Under the pieces are notes generated by a model, which was not told the DNA's origin, did no database searches, and was given only the letters and a program-made list of their open reading frames with translations. DNA of 64,000 nucleotides, from contig NC_080720.1 in assembly GCF_019097595.1 (NCBI RefSeq), positions 20,981,352 to 21,045,351 of the forward strand, in the 5' to 3' direction. Source of the stretch: Hemibagrus wyckioides. Its lineage: Eukaryota; Chordata; Actinopteri; Siluriformes; Bagridae. Both the position numbers and the translations under genes were made by a program. Of the stretch, positions 17,635 through 33,620 are shown one piece after another. Every line of letters begins with the position of its first letter. Within the stretch, counting starts at the first letter, position 1.

Positions 17635-19301
17635 TGTTACTCTTAGTGCCTCTTTGTTGTTTTCATTCACACCAGTTCAAACAGGGCCATGAACTGGCAT
17701 TACGGTTACTTTGAAAATCATTGTGGCCTGCTTGTGTAGCACTGACGCAGTTTCACAGAAACTCTTCTATAGAAAGCTTTAGATTTCAGTGGTGATACTT
17801 TTCAGGTGAAATAACCTGTCTCCCTTTTTCATACCTGTTGTCTTTGAGAGCTTGCATAAAACAGGAATAGGAATCGCCTCTCTCTTTCTATAAATACAGT
17901 TAAAAAGTGTGCATTTGGGATCTGGGTAAGGTTTGTGTCAAAGGAAGATTGTTGTACAGTGTCGAGCAGCTGATAAGAACAATATGATGCAAACAGCAGA
18001 GAAATAAGAAGTAAAAAGTTCGGGAAGCTGTGGTTTGTGCTATGGTAGAGAAAATGTGTGTCAAATTCCCCAACCACTTCTACTCTATTTTTACACACTC
18101 GAAGAAAGAATGTCCCTCGACTGTAATGAAAATGATCCTTGCAACTTTGGAGAAAAGACTTCATGGTTAATCACAAAACCTTTATCCATCATTTGTACTT
18201 TTAAAAACTGTTGTTGTAGCCATTAAAAGCTGTCCTGTGCTTACTCCATGAATATTATTCCAAATATAATTACATGTACAATCATTTCAAACATACATAA
18301 TGTACAGTTGAAGAAAAATAATTATTTATAATGCCACTACCCTGCATCACCCAAAAGACCCAAGTTTTCTTCCTCACGCTTCCTCAGGGAGTTTTTTCCT
18401 TTCCGCTGTCACCTCATTAATCTACATCTAGATTACTCAGTCCCTCCAGGATCTCCAGAAAAACTTGAATTGGTGGAAGCAAAGCAAATTACAGATTTTC
18501 TTTTCTTTCTTTCTTTTTTACAGAAAACAACTTGAATTTTAAAAAGTGAAGGCACAAGATGTTTCTTTTAAACCAGTAAAGATGCTTTGGGTGAATGTGT
18601 GTTGTGATTACGTCACACAACACGTCTTGGCCCTAATCTGCATAAAATCCTCTGTAATTTTGAAAAACATTTGCAAGCTTCTTTAAATATCCTTATCATT
18701 TTGCATTAATATCTGTGATCTCAAAAATTGCAAAATCCTGGAGGGACTGTGTAGTGCTGCTTTGTTACAAATAACATTACTATAGACATTTCAAACGTTA
18801 GACAAATAAAAGTAGGCTAAAATGTATTGATCAGAAACATGGTTCAGAACAATAAAATGAATATAAATAACTGGAGCATTTGAATTGTGTAATGCAGTGA
18901 TTGTGTACATGTCCTATCCAAAAATGCATGCAAATCCTATTCATGAACAAAAAGCAATTATTACTAAATGTCCTTAATGAACACTTCTAGAAACACATAC
19001 ACGTAGACATATATTGTATGTATATAGTATTAAACAAGGTCTGAAACAATCCATTTCAAAAAGATCGATAGAAAGAAATTAAATAGGCTTTTCTACAAAC
19101 TGTACAGAAATGCCACTTCCTTTTTTAAATACAGCAAATGTAACCTAATCTTTCCTAAAGATAGTCTGAAACTTCCCTTATAGTCTACAGACGATTGCTA
19201 AATCGACGTCTGACTCCAGCCGTGTGTAAAAATACGAAGCTGGAACGTTCCCATTGTCTCCATGATGTTTCTCAATCTTCATCTATGCTGCAGGACCGAC
19301 A
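17635..19301 (-). other. Probable C3orf18 3' UTR and intergenic space
   Basis: Lies after the C3orf18 stop (minus strand). 18370-18450 carries a short copy of a fish LINE tail ('cctcagggagttttttcct'). The transcript end is not assigned, and no other gene was recognised. Confidence 0.35.
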
Positions 19302-22700
<3,399 letters not shown>

Positions 22701-24464
22701 GGCCCTGGGATGGAGGAGCTGGTGGTGATGGAGATGATTGTTTGGGTCAGTCCTCAGCCATCCTGCAAAACGTGGTGTTCGTCAAATAATGTTACATCAC
22801 ACCTTCTGGCTCAGTGAAGCCATCTTAGCTTCTTACCTCAGAGGAAGGTTAAAAGAAAATAGAGAATTATTATGTACGCTATTCAGTACTAACATATAAT
22901 AAACAAAACAACCATGCAGAAACATTTACCTAAATAGTTTATTTCAGTGTTAATGAAAAAAATCTCAGTGAACAGACTGTACCAATTCCTTGATATTTAA
23001 ACATAGACAGTAAGTCAGTGATGTGTCTGTGTGTGTGTGTGTGCATACTCTAAAAACACTCTGTGGTCATGGATGCTTGAGAATGTGTGATAGCACTGGC
23101 AAGAGCACAGCTTCCTTCCACATCACAGCCGTTAGGATGTGTGTGGACGCGGGGGCTGGATGCTGGGGCAGGAAAGAGGTTTGAGGCTTAAAATAGAGAA
23201 GTGGAGATGCTGTAGACATGAGACCAGGCTTGGTGTGAATGAAGGTTAGAATCTCTCTAACCACAAGCTGCTTTTCCTGCTTTTCATTCACATCTTCTTG
23301 CTAAATTCTTCTGATGCATACACTCCTCAAAGCATTAAGCAGTGAGTTTTATTTTCCAGAGAGTATTTACTAAGAATGCTGAAATATCCTAAAAACATTA
23401 TATGCTTAATTCTTCATTACATATGGTTTGCAGCAGCAGTGTACATTAGAATTCGACTTAGACGTTTTTGTATTAGGATTCTGATTATGCTGGGGTTTGC
23501 AGTAGATTTAGGTTTACACTAAAATCCATGTACACTGCATTTTACACTTCAATACTATGAGATGCAAGGTATAAGTGGCTTAATTTTTATTTGGCAAAAT
23601 GTGTGTTATAAATATGGCATGCATTTGAATATACACACAGTTTCATATGAGAGGTTTTTCAACACATTTGACCTTCAGTTGTGATTACTTAAATATCATA
23701 AGTTCACCGAATGAACTTGCTAGGCTTAACATCAGCTTAACCCCTGGGTTAGACCAGGATAGTAATACATGTAAGCAAGTATGCATGCAAGGACATGCAG
23801 TTGGACGGACTGACTAGTGACACTGTGTTACAATAGGTGTGTGTTTTCACCTCTCTGCATGGTTAACTTCCCCTTGTCCCCCACCCTTAGACAGCTGGGC
23901 AGCAATGGGGGTTGTGACAGGATGTGGGTATAAGATGGGGGTGAGAAAGAGTGCCAGCGCCAGCGGTGATGCTGTACCCAGGAAAGACAGTACGCAGAAA
24001 AAAGGCCCGCGAAAGGAACGAGTGTTTCGTAAGACAATGCACAGCTACCTGCACCTAGCCTTTGTGTCTGTTTTTTTTCTCTCAGTCTCATTTTTTCTCA
24101 TGAAAGCACTTTCTCTTCTCTTATCTTCTCTGGTTAAACAGTGCGTGTGGAGGGTAACTGCCAGTATGTTACATGGTACACATTAAAGTCAAACAACCTC
24201 CCACATATTTCACTATCATCTTGAGTAAAATTAATACTAATGGCTTTTCTGTGTAAAAGCGTCTACAGTTTGTGTTCTTGGTGAGAACGCTACAAAACAA
24301 GGTTTTTTTAAAAAATAAATAAATAAGTAAAAATAAAACAAACAAACAAACAACAAAAAAAACAGAAATGATAACCATACATAGAACCTTTTTTTTCTGA
24401 GTGTAAACTACTGTGATCCCACAGTGACCTCCACAGTGTTGTAGCATTTTCCTGACACGACTAT

Positions 24465-24498
24465 TAGATAGATAGATAATCTATCCATCTATCTATCC

Positions 24499-24553
<55 letters not shown>

Positions 24554-24556
24554 GGA

Positions 24557-24595
<39 letters not shown>

Positions 24596-24610
24596 TACTT
24601 TATTCATCCC
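24465..24610 (+). repeat. GATA / ATCT / GACA compound microsatellite
   Basis: Four GATA units, then about 18 ATCT units (GATA on the other strand), then nine GACA units, then the tail 'agatactttattcatccc'. The GATA and ATCT blocks are inverted relative to each other and can form a hairpin. Confidence 0.9.
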
Positions 24611-24954
24611 ATTTAATACTGTTGGAGTGAACACTGATTCAATTATATTTGATTTATGAATAGAACTCTGCACATCTTAGCCTACTCTAGAGCACAAAAC
24701 ATTTCGAAACTCAAGGTACAAATTTGAGTTGTGTAAAACAAAGTATCTGTTTGGACCAGTGATCCCCAGTTAACTGCTCAACATGCGATTAAAAAAAACC
24801 TTCTTTTTTGCCTTGCTGTCAGAAATAAAGAAATGACCAGTTGACTTGATTATGTACATAATTATCAACATCCACCACATTGGCTTTTTATTATTAACAT
24901 GACTCCCAACCCAAGTCTGGGCTCACAGAAAAATATTTCTATATATTCATAGTA

Positions 24955-25082
24955 TTTAGCAGATGCCCTAGTGACTGAGTAATGCTCAGCGGCCCAGCAG
25001 AGGCAGCTTGGTGGACCTGGAATTCAAACTCACAACCTTCTGAGCAGTAACCTGACGCCTTAACCACTAAGCACTACTGGCA
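24955..25082 (-). mobile_element. tRNA-derived SINE, reverse orientation
   Basis: Read on the minus strand it has an A-box-like start with 'cttagtggttaaggcgtcaggttactgctca' and a B-box region ('gaaggttgtgagtttgaattcc'), then 'ccaagctgcctctgctgggcc' and an end near 'gcatctgctaaat'. Same layout as 40271-40414. Confidence 0.75.
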
Positions 25083-25109
25083 CTATCACTATGCTGGAGT
25101 TCTCATTAA

Positions 25110-25400
25110 GTTGACACTGAACATTGAATGGGAAAAGGATGCCCCTGTTACACCACTGCCTGTGCCTATCTCAGGTGTCATCGAGCATCAAGGCAGGATA
25201 CACCCTGGATGGAGTGCCAAACCATCAAAGAGGACACACACACACACACTCATTCATTCATTCACTCAGGCAATCACACACTACGGACAATTTAGAGACT
25301 TCAGTCAGCCTAGCAGCATGTCTTTGGACTGTGGGAGGAAACCGGAGCACCCGGAGGAAACCCACCAAACCCACCGCGGGAGTGAGACTCGAACCCAGGA
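25110..25400 (-). repeat. Fish non-LTR tail repeat, reverse orientation
   Basis: 'gcagcatgtctttggactgtgggaggaaac' (25314-25343) is the reverse complement of the 'tcccccagtccaaagacatatg' block of 28858-28880. A (CA)n and CATT run (25227-25265) sits inside. Open frames on the plus strand here are by-products of the repeat. Confidence 0.7.
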
Positions 25401-25799
25401 CGCTGGAGGTATAATTAAGCATATCTAAATAAAATATTTAAATACAGACATGTTTAATGTGTGTTCCTTTAACGGAGATATCCCTACACTCTGCTCAGTC
25501 TCATGCCTTCAATGTGTATGTGTGTACCCGGATGATGATGATGATGTTGCTGATTATGCTTAATAAAGAACATGTGAAGCTGTCAGCCAATCACGATTGC
25601 CAAGGCCTGATGAAGCGTCTCATCTCGACCAATCAGCGATAAGCACAGGACAAAGATAGTTACGCTATAACGTAGCGTCTAAATGTGTCAGTCATATGAT
25701 GCAGGTTTGCCAGCCAAAACATTAGTGCTAGGATGACATAGCCATTATAAATGGACAACCGTTTTATATTATTACAAGTACACACTCACCTCATGATAA

Positions 25800-25905
25800 A
25801 GAACAGTAGGGAGGCGGATTATATGACAACACAGCGCTGAACGTGAGAAAAAAGTGGACTGTCTTCCTTCTCGGTTGTACCTCAACAGGGAAAAAGTGCT
25901 CAGCA
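25800..25905 (-). promoter_or_regulatory. Probable untranslated first exon/promoter of the C3orf18 homologue
   Basis: Minus strand reads '...ccgcctccctactgttctttatcatgag' then donor 'gtgagtgtg'. Nearby CpG-containing sequence and no retained reading frame fit a 5' UTR exon. The start point is not determined. Confidence 0.35.
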
Positions 25906-26375
25906 AAGCAATATAAATGAAATACAAAACAGCTTTCAAACCCAACACTGTCTCATGCTTCCCTCGTCCATTTCTATTGCCCCGCTTTTCCTCCCATTGC
26001 TCTCTATTCCTGAATAAACATAGGCCGTCATATGGATGCTACAAGCCTTGACTACAGGCTACGTCTGACAACGTATACTACCATTCTACAAAGTATGTAA
26101 AACTAGTGCGCTACCTATACCGATTAACTGTTTTAACACACTCTTTAGTATGCTAGTAGGCGGTTTGATCTTTAGCTCCAAGTCCCACCCTATTCCCAGC
26201 GTCTTCGTGTGTTCCGATTGGTCAGTTGTAGCACGATGCCAGGCCATGATTGGTTGCAGTACACATCCTTCACTCATAACGGGATGAGATTTCATGGCTA
26301 AGCTCGCTTAATGCCATGACCGTGGTGGACGTGGGTTCAGGGATATTAACCCCTTACTGGCATGTAAGGGTGTTT

Positions 26376-26383
<8 letters not shown>

Positions 26384-26450
<67 letters not shown>
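26384..26450. repeat. (TA)n microsatellite
   Basis: About 33 TA units between the C3orf18 homologue and calml6. Confidence 0.95.
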
Positions 26451-26454
<4 letters not shown>

Positions 26455-26634
26455 CATATCCTAGAGGTAAAAAATCGTTGCACATATTTTATGACTTGTA
26501 TAATGAGGTTCGATATCAGTAAAACGTTAAACAAAATGGAGTCCTAATAATCCTTTAATTCAAGCATACAGTTGCTGATATCTGCAATTACATTACATTT
26601 CAGTGTTCATCCACATGCTTCTCCAATTTGAGTT

Positions 26635-28640
26635 TCAAGTCATCTTGAAAGAGTCTCCAGTCATCATGGCAACAAATTCTGAAAAATGTAATAAATGTAT
26701 TTTTAGAGGAATATTTTTGAATATACACAGGTATTTCAGTATATCAGTAATCTGTCATTGAGACTAATAAAATGATGCTCTAATGAAACCATGGTGTAAG
26801 TAATCTGTATTTGGTTATGGTTTTGACAAGCTCCCTAAATTTCCAACCCTGATCAATGAGATCCCCTGGCCTGCACATTTTAGTGATTTCCCTGCTCTCA
26901 ACACTGACTCATCACCTAAGTATCACTCTTTCTGAGTTGTTGTTGACTAGGGACGGAACTAAAATGTGCAAGAAAGGGGGTACTTCAAGACAAGGGAAGC
27001 GTAAAAATGTGTTGTGTAAAACAAAATATAGACAAGTATTAATTGTTATGTTGAACAAAAAAATGTCATTTTTGTTATGGAGAAGTGCTTAATCACCCTC
27101 ATAATCAATTGTTCCATCTCTATCTTTGTCAGCCTCCTTCATCATCTGTTCTGCCTCTTCTTCATTGAGAGGCTCACCAGCATTCATCAACACATACCTG
27201 CACACAGTTATGAGGAAGTTCATACTAAATAATTAGGATACATGTTATGCATCATCAAGGTTTCAGGAATAACTGGCATAATACATGTAACCTAAATAAA
27301 GCAAGTCTTCATTCACTTTTATATGCTATATAATGTATCTCTAATGTATGTTGAAACAGTAGGCAAAAACATATTAATTCCTTACAGGTTGTTCTGTCCG
27401 ATAAAGTCTTTATTGTATAAAAAAGCTAGAACCATGAGCAGTAGTTGCAACAGAGCTGTTGTGAAATGATTTAGAGTATTGTCAATCTGAATAAGATTGG
27501 TCATTAATTTACTTGAGTGTATTCCAGTCAATGTAGCCCTTGGCCTCCTTATCAAACACTTTAAAGGCAGCTCGAAGCTCAGTATCTTGGTTTTTAGCTC
27601 TCTCATGGTAAAGAGCCATAAGACCCAGAAACCTGTCACAGTTAAAGGTGCCTTTGCCTGTAAAAGTAAAAAAAAATGGTGGTATTTACAAAATAATCAA
27701 ATGAACCAGAATAACAGCAATAAAACAGCACATTTTCATGCCAATTTTACAATATGATTTGCACTGATAATAAAATAAGGCAGATAAATGATTCAACTGG
27801 GACATTGAAAAAGATCCAAAGTTGCTTTTAAAAACTAAGGAAGCAAGACAATGTTCCAAAGCTTGTGCTATTGTTTCCATTTTATGTGAAAATAATAAAT
27901 GAGGTTGCAGGTAGTTATAAAGGCAATGGGTGCGAAACAAGTTATACAGAAATACATTAAACTGCATTCACTGGGGCCTTTTTGTCTGTTTCGTACATAT
28001 GCAAGCAATTTAAGTTTTAGATGATGTCTTTTCTCTTTAAGGTATTGGCTCAAATGTAAATTAAGCTAGCTAGGCAGAATATCTACATATGTCTAGGCAT
28101 GATATCTACATGTATAAGCATAACATATTAGTTCCAGAACTGGCTCAAAAACACCCTGACCCCTGTACAAAAGATAATTACTGACTGTATTAGCATAATT
28201 ATTACTTTAATTATTACTAATTTACACAAAGATTCAAAAACAAGATTTTATTGAATTTTATTGAACATGACTATTTTAACCTTTTTTAGATGCTTGCTAT
28301 GAACACATGTCATTTTTGTGCTGTATATGTTGTGTTTTGTTGTATTAATTATTTATATTGTAGCAAGCTTTTTACTAAATACAAAAAAACTTACATTTAA
28401 ATATAACTTTTTAAAAAATTTCTAAAACTGACATAACCCATGTCTTAATCCTTTCCCTGGCCTGTAGATGGCGATAATTTGCTTTTTTTAAAGGCAGCCT
28501 GGGGTCAAACGGTCACCCACATGTGGTGAAATCCTAAATCCCACCACTCATTCAGTATAATCCTCTTATACTTCCCTGTTTACAAAACTCAATTTGAAGA
28601 GTGCTTAAATTAACTGGCTGAAATATAAAGCCTCAGAAAT

Positions 28641-28683
<43 letters not shown>

Positions 28684-29561
28684 AGAAAAAATGCACTACA
28701 TTGTGATTGTTGTGTTTTCTGTGTACAGGGTGTTTCCTTTATAGCAGCTGTAATTCTCTAATTCTGCTCTATAAACAGTATTATATGTATAGATAACTTT
28801 TTATTTAATTGAATTTATTTAATTTGAAGTTTACTCCACGTAAACCCCCAAGGTTTCCTCCCCCAGTCCAAAGACATATGTTATGGGCTGAAAGGCATCT
28901 CTAAATTGTCCACAGTGTGTAAATGTGTGTGTGTTGGCACCCTGTCCAGTGTGTCTCCTGCCTTGTGCCTTGAGTGTCCTGTGATAGACTCCATGTGTAA
29001 TAACTAGTTCATAAATGGATGCATGAAATTAACTGAATTTTGACAAATTTAACAACTGTTATGCCGGAAATTTTTTTTTATAAAAAGCTGCTTTACAGAT
29101 GTGCAAATATATGGTGAGAAATACAACAGAGGCAGAGGCTACATCTTATTATTAATCTTACCATCTTTATCCACATCTTTGGCCATTTGACTTAGCTCCC
29201 GCTTTGTCGGGTTGATTCCCATCAAACTCATCAGCCTCTCCAGCTCTTGTGTCTTCACATCCCCATTCCCCTCTTCGTCAAACATTTCAAACACACCTTT
29301 ATACTCTGTAATCTGCTCTGTAGTCAGTTTGCTTGCCTAAAATGAGAACGTCATTTACTGTAAATAAGTACATCTGATCAACCAGATTCTTTATTTATTA
29401 CACACAAGCCACACATATGTGGTACAGAATAAACTAGTAACTCTAGTGAGTGTATATCTCAAAATACATTGAAGAAATATCACAGAGCTATACAACCTAA
29501 TGGAAATAATCATACGTTTTAGACATAATATGTAGGATATAACAATAAAAATGCTTACCAT
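26635..29561 (-). CDS. calml6: Calglandulin / calmodulin-like protein 6
   Basis: Calmodulin-family calcium-binding protein. Coding exons on the minus strand: 29561-29559, 29336-29162, 27657-27513, 27197-27097 and 26678-26635, giving 155 residues plus a stop in one frame. The start ATG is the last codon of its exon; the second exon continues with ASKLTTEQI, like known calglandulin N-termini. Four EF-hands: loop 1 (DEEGNGDVKTQE) and loop 4 (DKDRDGTIDYEE) are canonical; loop 2 (ends in Arg) and loop 3 (DKEAKGYIDWNT) lack Glu at position 12 and may bind calcium poorly. GEPLNEEEAEQMMKEADKD and the EEFVAMMTGDSFK end are diagnostic of CALML6 against calmodulin or troponin C. An in-frame upstream ATG at 29660 would add 33 residues. 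It lies divergent to gnb1, as in human. Confidence 0.93.
28645..28681. repeat. (GA)n microsatellite in a calml6 intron
   Basis: Uninterrupted GA run. Confidence 0.9.
28830..29040 (+). repeat. Fish non-LTR tail repeat in a calml6 intron
   Basis: 'aaggtttcctcccccagtccaaagacatatgttatgggctg' and 'gcaccctgtccagtgtgtctcctgccttgtgcc', then an 'aaatggatgcatga' end. Same family as 15690-16010. Confidence 0.7.
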
Positions 29562-29705
29562 TTTGTCCGGTTCAAAGACTGGTAGCTTCTGTGTGCTGTT
29601 CTGCTGGAGTAGTGATGGAGTCTTAAAACTTGTGGGCAATGTCATATTAAATTGTCCCATGAGATTTTTGTACACACTATAAATAGTATCTAAAAGATAC
29701 ATCAG
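29562..29705 (-). promoter_or_regulatory. calml6: calml6 5' UTR or N-terminal extension
   Basis: The frame upstream of the calml6 start is open back to an ATG at 29660 (MGQFNMTLPTSF...FEPDK). The promoter was not recognised. See the finding on the alternative start. Confidence 0.5.
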
Positions 29706-30599
29706 AGAGCATTTGCCTGCTCTGCACTCGGAGTAATACACCTACTTCAAGTACTGTTGAGAGTAAATTCATAGCCTAAATTACACTTAAGTATTTAGTT
29801 CATAGTGCAGTTTGTGTTAAAAGTCATCTGATTAGATGAACTATTAGAATAAGGTTGGGTAAATCTTTGTCCCTCTTTGGGAATTGGGAACTTTTCTTTT
29901 ATGTCAGTCTCAGCAGGTGCTTTAGACTACCCTCTTTCCCAAGACAGTGTTGGATATACAGCTTACCAAATAAAGGAATAAGTGAATCATTAGGTTTCTA
30001 TTTCCAGTTCATACCAACTGTGGCCATCATTAGAAAGATTATTCCATCACATTAATTGTTTTGAAAGAGCTTCATCTTAGAAAGGGTCTTTTTTTTTGTT
30101 AGTTTGGCTGATTACTAGACAAGAGGAACTTTGGGGGTTTTACCTTTGACATTTTAACATTCATCTTAATATTATAACACCTGCACTAATATGTAATGCA
30201 AATATCTGTTTAATAAAGTAACTTTAAATCTAATATGAACATACAGACTATACAGTAACACAGAGAAATTTATAATGCAAAATTTTTCAAAATTAAATGA
30301 ATGGGGAAGAGTACAACCCAGGTCTCTTACACTCTGTTTTCAAATCACAGCACCGTTTCTGATCTCTCAGTTTAAATCATCACTTATTTATTTGTTTGTT
30401 TACAAAAAGCACTTTCCTCCTGTACTTGGGATCCAGAGCCTAGGAACACTAGAGTTTGAGGTGGAGATTAGATGGCCACCAAGCCCACACACTAGGTAAG
30501 CGATGCACATGCACCCATCTATCTACATAGTGTAAAAAGATAATATGATCATCCTACTTTTTCAGTTGCTCCAAGGACAAGTTCTGATGCTTATATGCC
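29706..30599. other. Intergenic, upstream of calml6
   Basis: AT-rich sequence with no recognisable gene or known repeat. Confidence 0.4.
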
Positions 30600-31166
30600 T
30601 TTGTAGGCACTTTTGGACAGTAGATAGGGGTCAGCATGACCAGTCTGTGGCTACGCAACCTCATACACAGTGAACTGAGATGCACTGTGTGTTCTGACAC
30701 TACAGTAGCCAGCATGAACTTGTTTAACAATTTGTGCTACAGTACCTCTTCTGTGCGCTCTGACCAGCTGGGCTAGCTTTTGCCCCCCACATGCACGTCA
30801 CTGAGCCTTGCAAGACATGACCCTGACCTCAGTTCACCGATTGTCCTTCCTTGTATTACATATAGTTTCTTAGGTACTAACCACTGTATACCAGGAAAAA
30901 CACCACAAGACTTGTTGTTTTGGAGATGCACTGACCCAGCCGTCTAGCCAGCACAATTTTTCCATTTTCAGAGTTGCTCAGATCCTTATGCTTGCTCATT
31001 TTTCCTGCTTCCAACACATCAACTTTGAGAACCGACTGTTCCCTTGGTGCCTAATATATCCCACCCCTTGAAAGGTGCAAGTGTAATAATATAATCAATA
31101 TTATTCACTTCAACTGTCGGTTAGTTTTTTAATGTTATGACTGATCTATCGGTGTAAGCCGAGGTG
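30600..31166 (+). mobile_element. Non-coding DNA-transposon-like repeat
   Basis: Contains 'gcactgtgtgttctgacac', 'ccttccttgtattacatatag', 'gttttggagatgcactgacccag' and 'acatcaactttgagaaccgactgttc', and ends '...aatgttatgactgatctatcggtgta'. That end is the reverse complement, with a few changes, of the start of the 282-485 copy. No transposase frame. Confidence 0.6.
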
Positions 31167-31690
31167 GTGTAAATGGCAAAATATATATTCCTGGTTTAGC
31201 ATTTAGATTTAGCACAAATTCTACATAGGAAGCAATGAATAATTAGAAACCAGTATGATGTGTTTTCAGAGGCTGAACGTTGGCTTATAAATTGGTTTTT
31301 ATACTGCCAAGCCATCTGTTTTAATGATGTGCAACACTTTAGAGCCGGCAATAATTCGGCTGACAAAAAGATTACAAAAGATTTTGTAAAGCTAGGGTTA
31401 TCTATTATTTATTTATTTATCGTTCTTAAATGATGATTCTCCATCATTACTCGAGCAGCAGCATCATAGTCCAGATTCTAACCAGTTAACATTTCTGATC
31501 TTTCTGGAGGTTTACGTACATCTAGGCTACAATTTTTTGTCCCCATACATTCCCTGTATTAAATTACTTAAGTGATTTATTTATGTACATTTCAAAATAA
31601 CAGATAAGAGACATATTTATTTGTGCTTTTATTTACTATTTCAGGTTTGTGTTTTTGCTTTTATTTACTATATCAAAGATTTAAACTCAC
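31167..31690. other. Intergenic, nothing recognised
   Basis: AT-rich, with no supported feature. Confidence 0.4.
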
Positions 31691-32480
31691 TTGGTGATAG
31701 TGTTTGGTGGCATTTCCATTTTAATTGATTAAATTCAATCAAACATTCAGGGTATCCTTCAACAAGTTTCTCATAATACTTTGCTGTAATAATTTTTCCT
31801 GTTTCTTCGGACAGAACTGGGGTTACTCCGTCAGGTATTGGTGCCTTCTTGCTCAGATTTTTATTTCAGTTCTTAGGGATTTAGGTTAGGGATTGTGAAA
31901 GCCAATAACTTCACTTTGTTGTCATAAACCATTTCGTTTTAATTTAAAGGTATGCACAGAGTCAGTAGCAAGTGTTCTGGCTGATGTCGTAAAGATTCAT
32001 TTCAGAATTGTAAGTAATCCTCCTTCATTAAGAACCCATATTATTTTTCTCAAATACACCAGTCCCTTTGCCAGAAAATCACCTCCAAAACATGAAGCTT
32101 ACACTCCCATACTTTATAGATAAGTATTCTTCAGATTGAAATTCTCACCCCTTTTCTCTCCATACTTAGCACTGATCACCATGGTCAAACTGGTCATTTT
32201 TTGTTTCATCAGAGAACACTCCTAAGAACAGGCTAGATCTTTGTCCTTCTGAGGCTTCTTCCTTGCATAACAGCTTTTGGTGGATACACATATTATGGTA
32301 CCTAATGCCTCCGATTGCTTCACCAGCTTCTTTTTTTGTTCTCTTGGAGTTGAGACTATTAGACCAAAGTTCATTCATCCAAGGGTGTTCCTTTGTACCT
32401 AAACAATGCACTGCCTATGTGGTCCCAAGACTTGCAGATTGTTTAAAGAGATGTATGCAGGTTTAAACCCTTTGGAATAT
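31691..32480 (-). mobile_element. Tc1-like transposase relic, minus strand
   Basis: 'gattgtgaaagccaataacttcactttgttgtcataaaccattt' and 'ttagaccaaagttcattcatccaaggg' match the antisense layout of fish Tc1 transposase genes in the right order, but the frame is broken throughout and no clean ends are visible. Confidence 0.5.
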
Positions 32481-32579
32481 TCATATAGTGAATTAAAGCT
32501 GGAAAAATATCTGTCTCACTTTTTAATGACATGCTGAAAGAAATATATGTATTACAAAAAAATATCACACACATCATCA

Positions 32580-33058
32580 CCCCCTGCACCAAACCCATTC
32601 TCATGTGGGTTGGTGTACTCCATCACAAGCACAAGATTCTGCTGCTATTTACCGCCTCCTCTAAGCACCCAGTCATTCTGGACATGATGGGGCTCCATAA
32701 CCCTTAGCTGTCCAGGCCAGACTCAATTGGTGGTCACAATACTGCCTCAGCCATTTCATACACAGACCAGAATCATGTTAGCCTTCACTTCCACTGAAAA
32801 CCCTGAGACATACGCCTAGAGAACTAGGACCTCAAGGATGTGTTAAATAAGGCCAAAGCCAGTGGGCTCCCTCCTCACAGACCCTATGACTGCGCCACTG
32901 ATCTGCTGCCCAGCATGACGTATCCCTGTGGCTGAGTTTATCCTCTAACCTCTGTCATCAGCTAAATAACAGGCCTTGGAGGAGTACATCCACAAGACTT
33001 TCCAGCAAGGGTACATCAGACCTACCATGTTACTTGCCTCAGCAGCTTTGTCTTTGGT
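32580..33058 (+). pseudogene. Ty3/gypsy-type retroelement pol fragment, plus strand
   Basis: Conceptual translation in shifting frames resembles the stretch between the aspartic protease and the start of reverse transcriptase of fish Ty3/gypsy elements: a WSQYC-like motif, then an EEYIHK-like and GYIRP-like motif. Several stops and frame changes mean it is non-functional. It stops abruptly at about 33058, where a second fragment on the opposite strand begins. Confidence 0.55.
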
Positions 33059-33620
33059 CTAATGCACTGACTGCATTCGTTCCTGCAATGTTGTCTGGGC
33101 TTTAAACAATCCAAAATTAAAGGCCACGAATTGCTGTAAACCAAATAGAGTGGAAAAGGGTACCTGCAACTTAGCATCCTCTTTGATTTGGAACTTGGAA
33201 AGGCGGTCTCTATAAGGGACCAGGATGGATTGCATCACTGTTTTTAGATTTACCTCTGGAACCAGTGCCTCCCTCTCCAGAACTATAGTTGCCAAAGCCA
33301 CAGGGACTACCTCTCTTCATGGTTTGAAGAGATTTGCCCACCTCTATTTGTTCAGCTTACCTCATAGTTAACCTCCCCAACTTGATGTGTGACCTCAAAA
33401 GGTCCTTGCTATTTGGCAAATAATTTAGAGCTTGACATTGTAGCAAATAGATCACTTTATCTCCTGCTTCAGGTCTGAGCACTCCAGCTAGTTAGGCCAA
33501 GAGCTGTACTTCTATGGCATGCTCCAAGAGGTCTACAAATACCTCCTGGTCATGGGCAGCCTCTGCGAGAATACCCACTAGCTGGACCATGCTCCAAAGC
33601 ACCTGCAGGTCCTCCACCTG
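33059..33620 (-). pseudogene. Ty3/gypsy-type retroelement fragment, minus strand
   Basis: The minus-strand frame 33301-33059 has a decayed reverse-transcriptase 'PFST.FGL.QF....FGL..A' block. Sequence further upstream on the minus strand (to about 33620) resembles a chromo-like/linker segment of the same superfamily ('EVTSQVGEVNYEV'-like). The two parts are joined with most of pol missing, so it is a broken copy, oriented head to head with the fragment at 32580-33058. Confidence 0.5.

Larger units (their letters stand above)
22762..25800 (-). other. First intron (5' UTR) of the C3orf18 homologue, inferred
   Basis: A minus-strand acceptor sits at 22763 (ttttgcag|ga) ahead of the coding exon, and a good donor (gag|gtgagtgtg) lies at 25799-25798 in a CpG-bearing region. 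The segment between holds a GATA/GACA array, a reversed SINE and a reversed LINE tail. A transcript would be needed to confirm the link. Confidence 0.4.

Noticed and set aside
23828..24186. Overlapping open frames of 87 and 115 codons on both strands
   Set aside because: Within the inferred 5' intron of the C3orf18 homologue; no family resemblance and low-complexity flanks.
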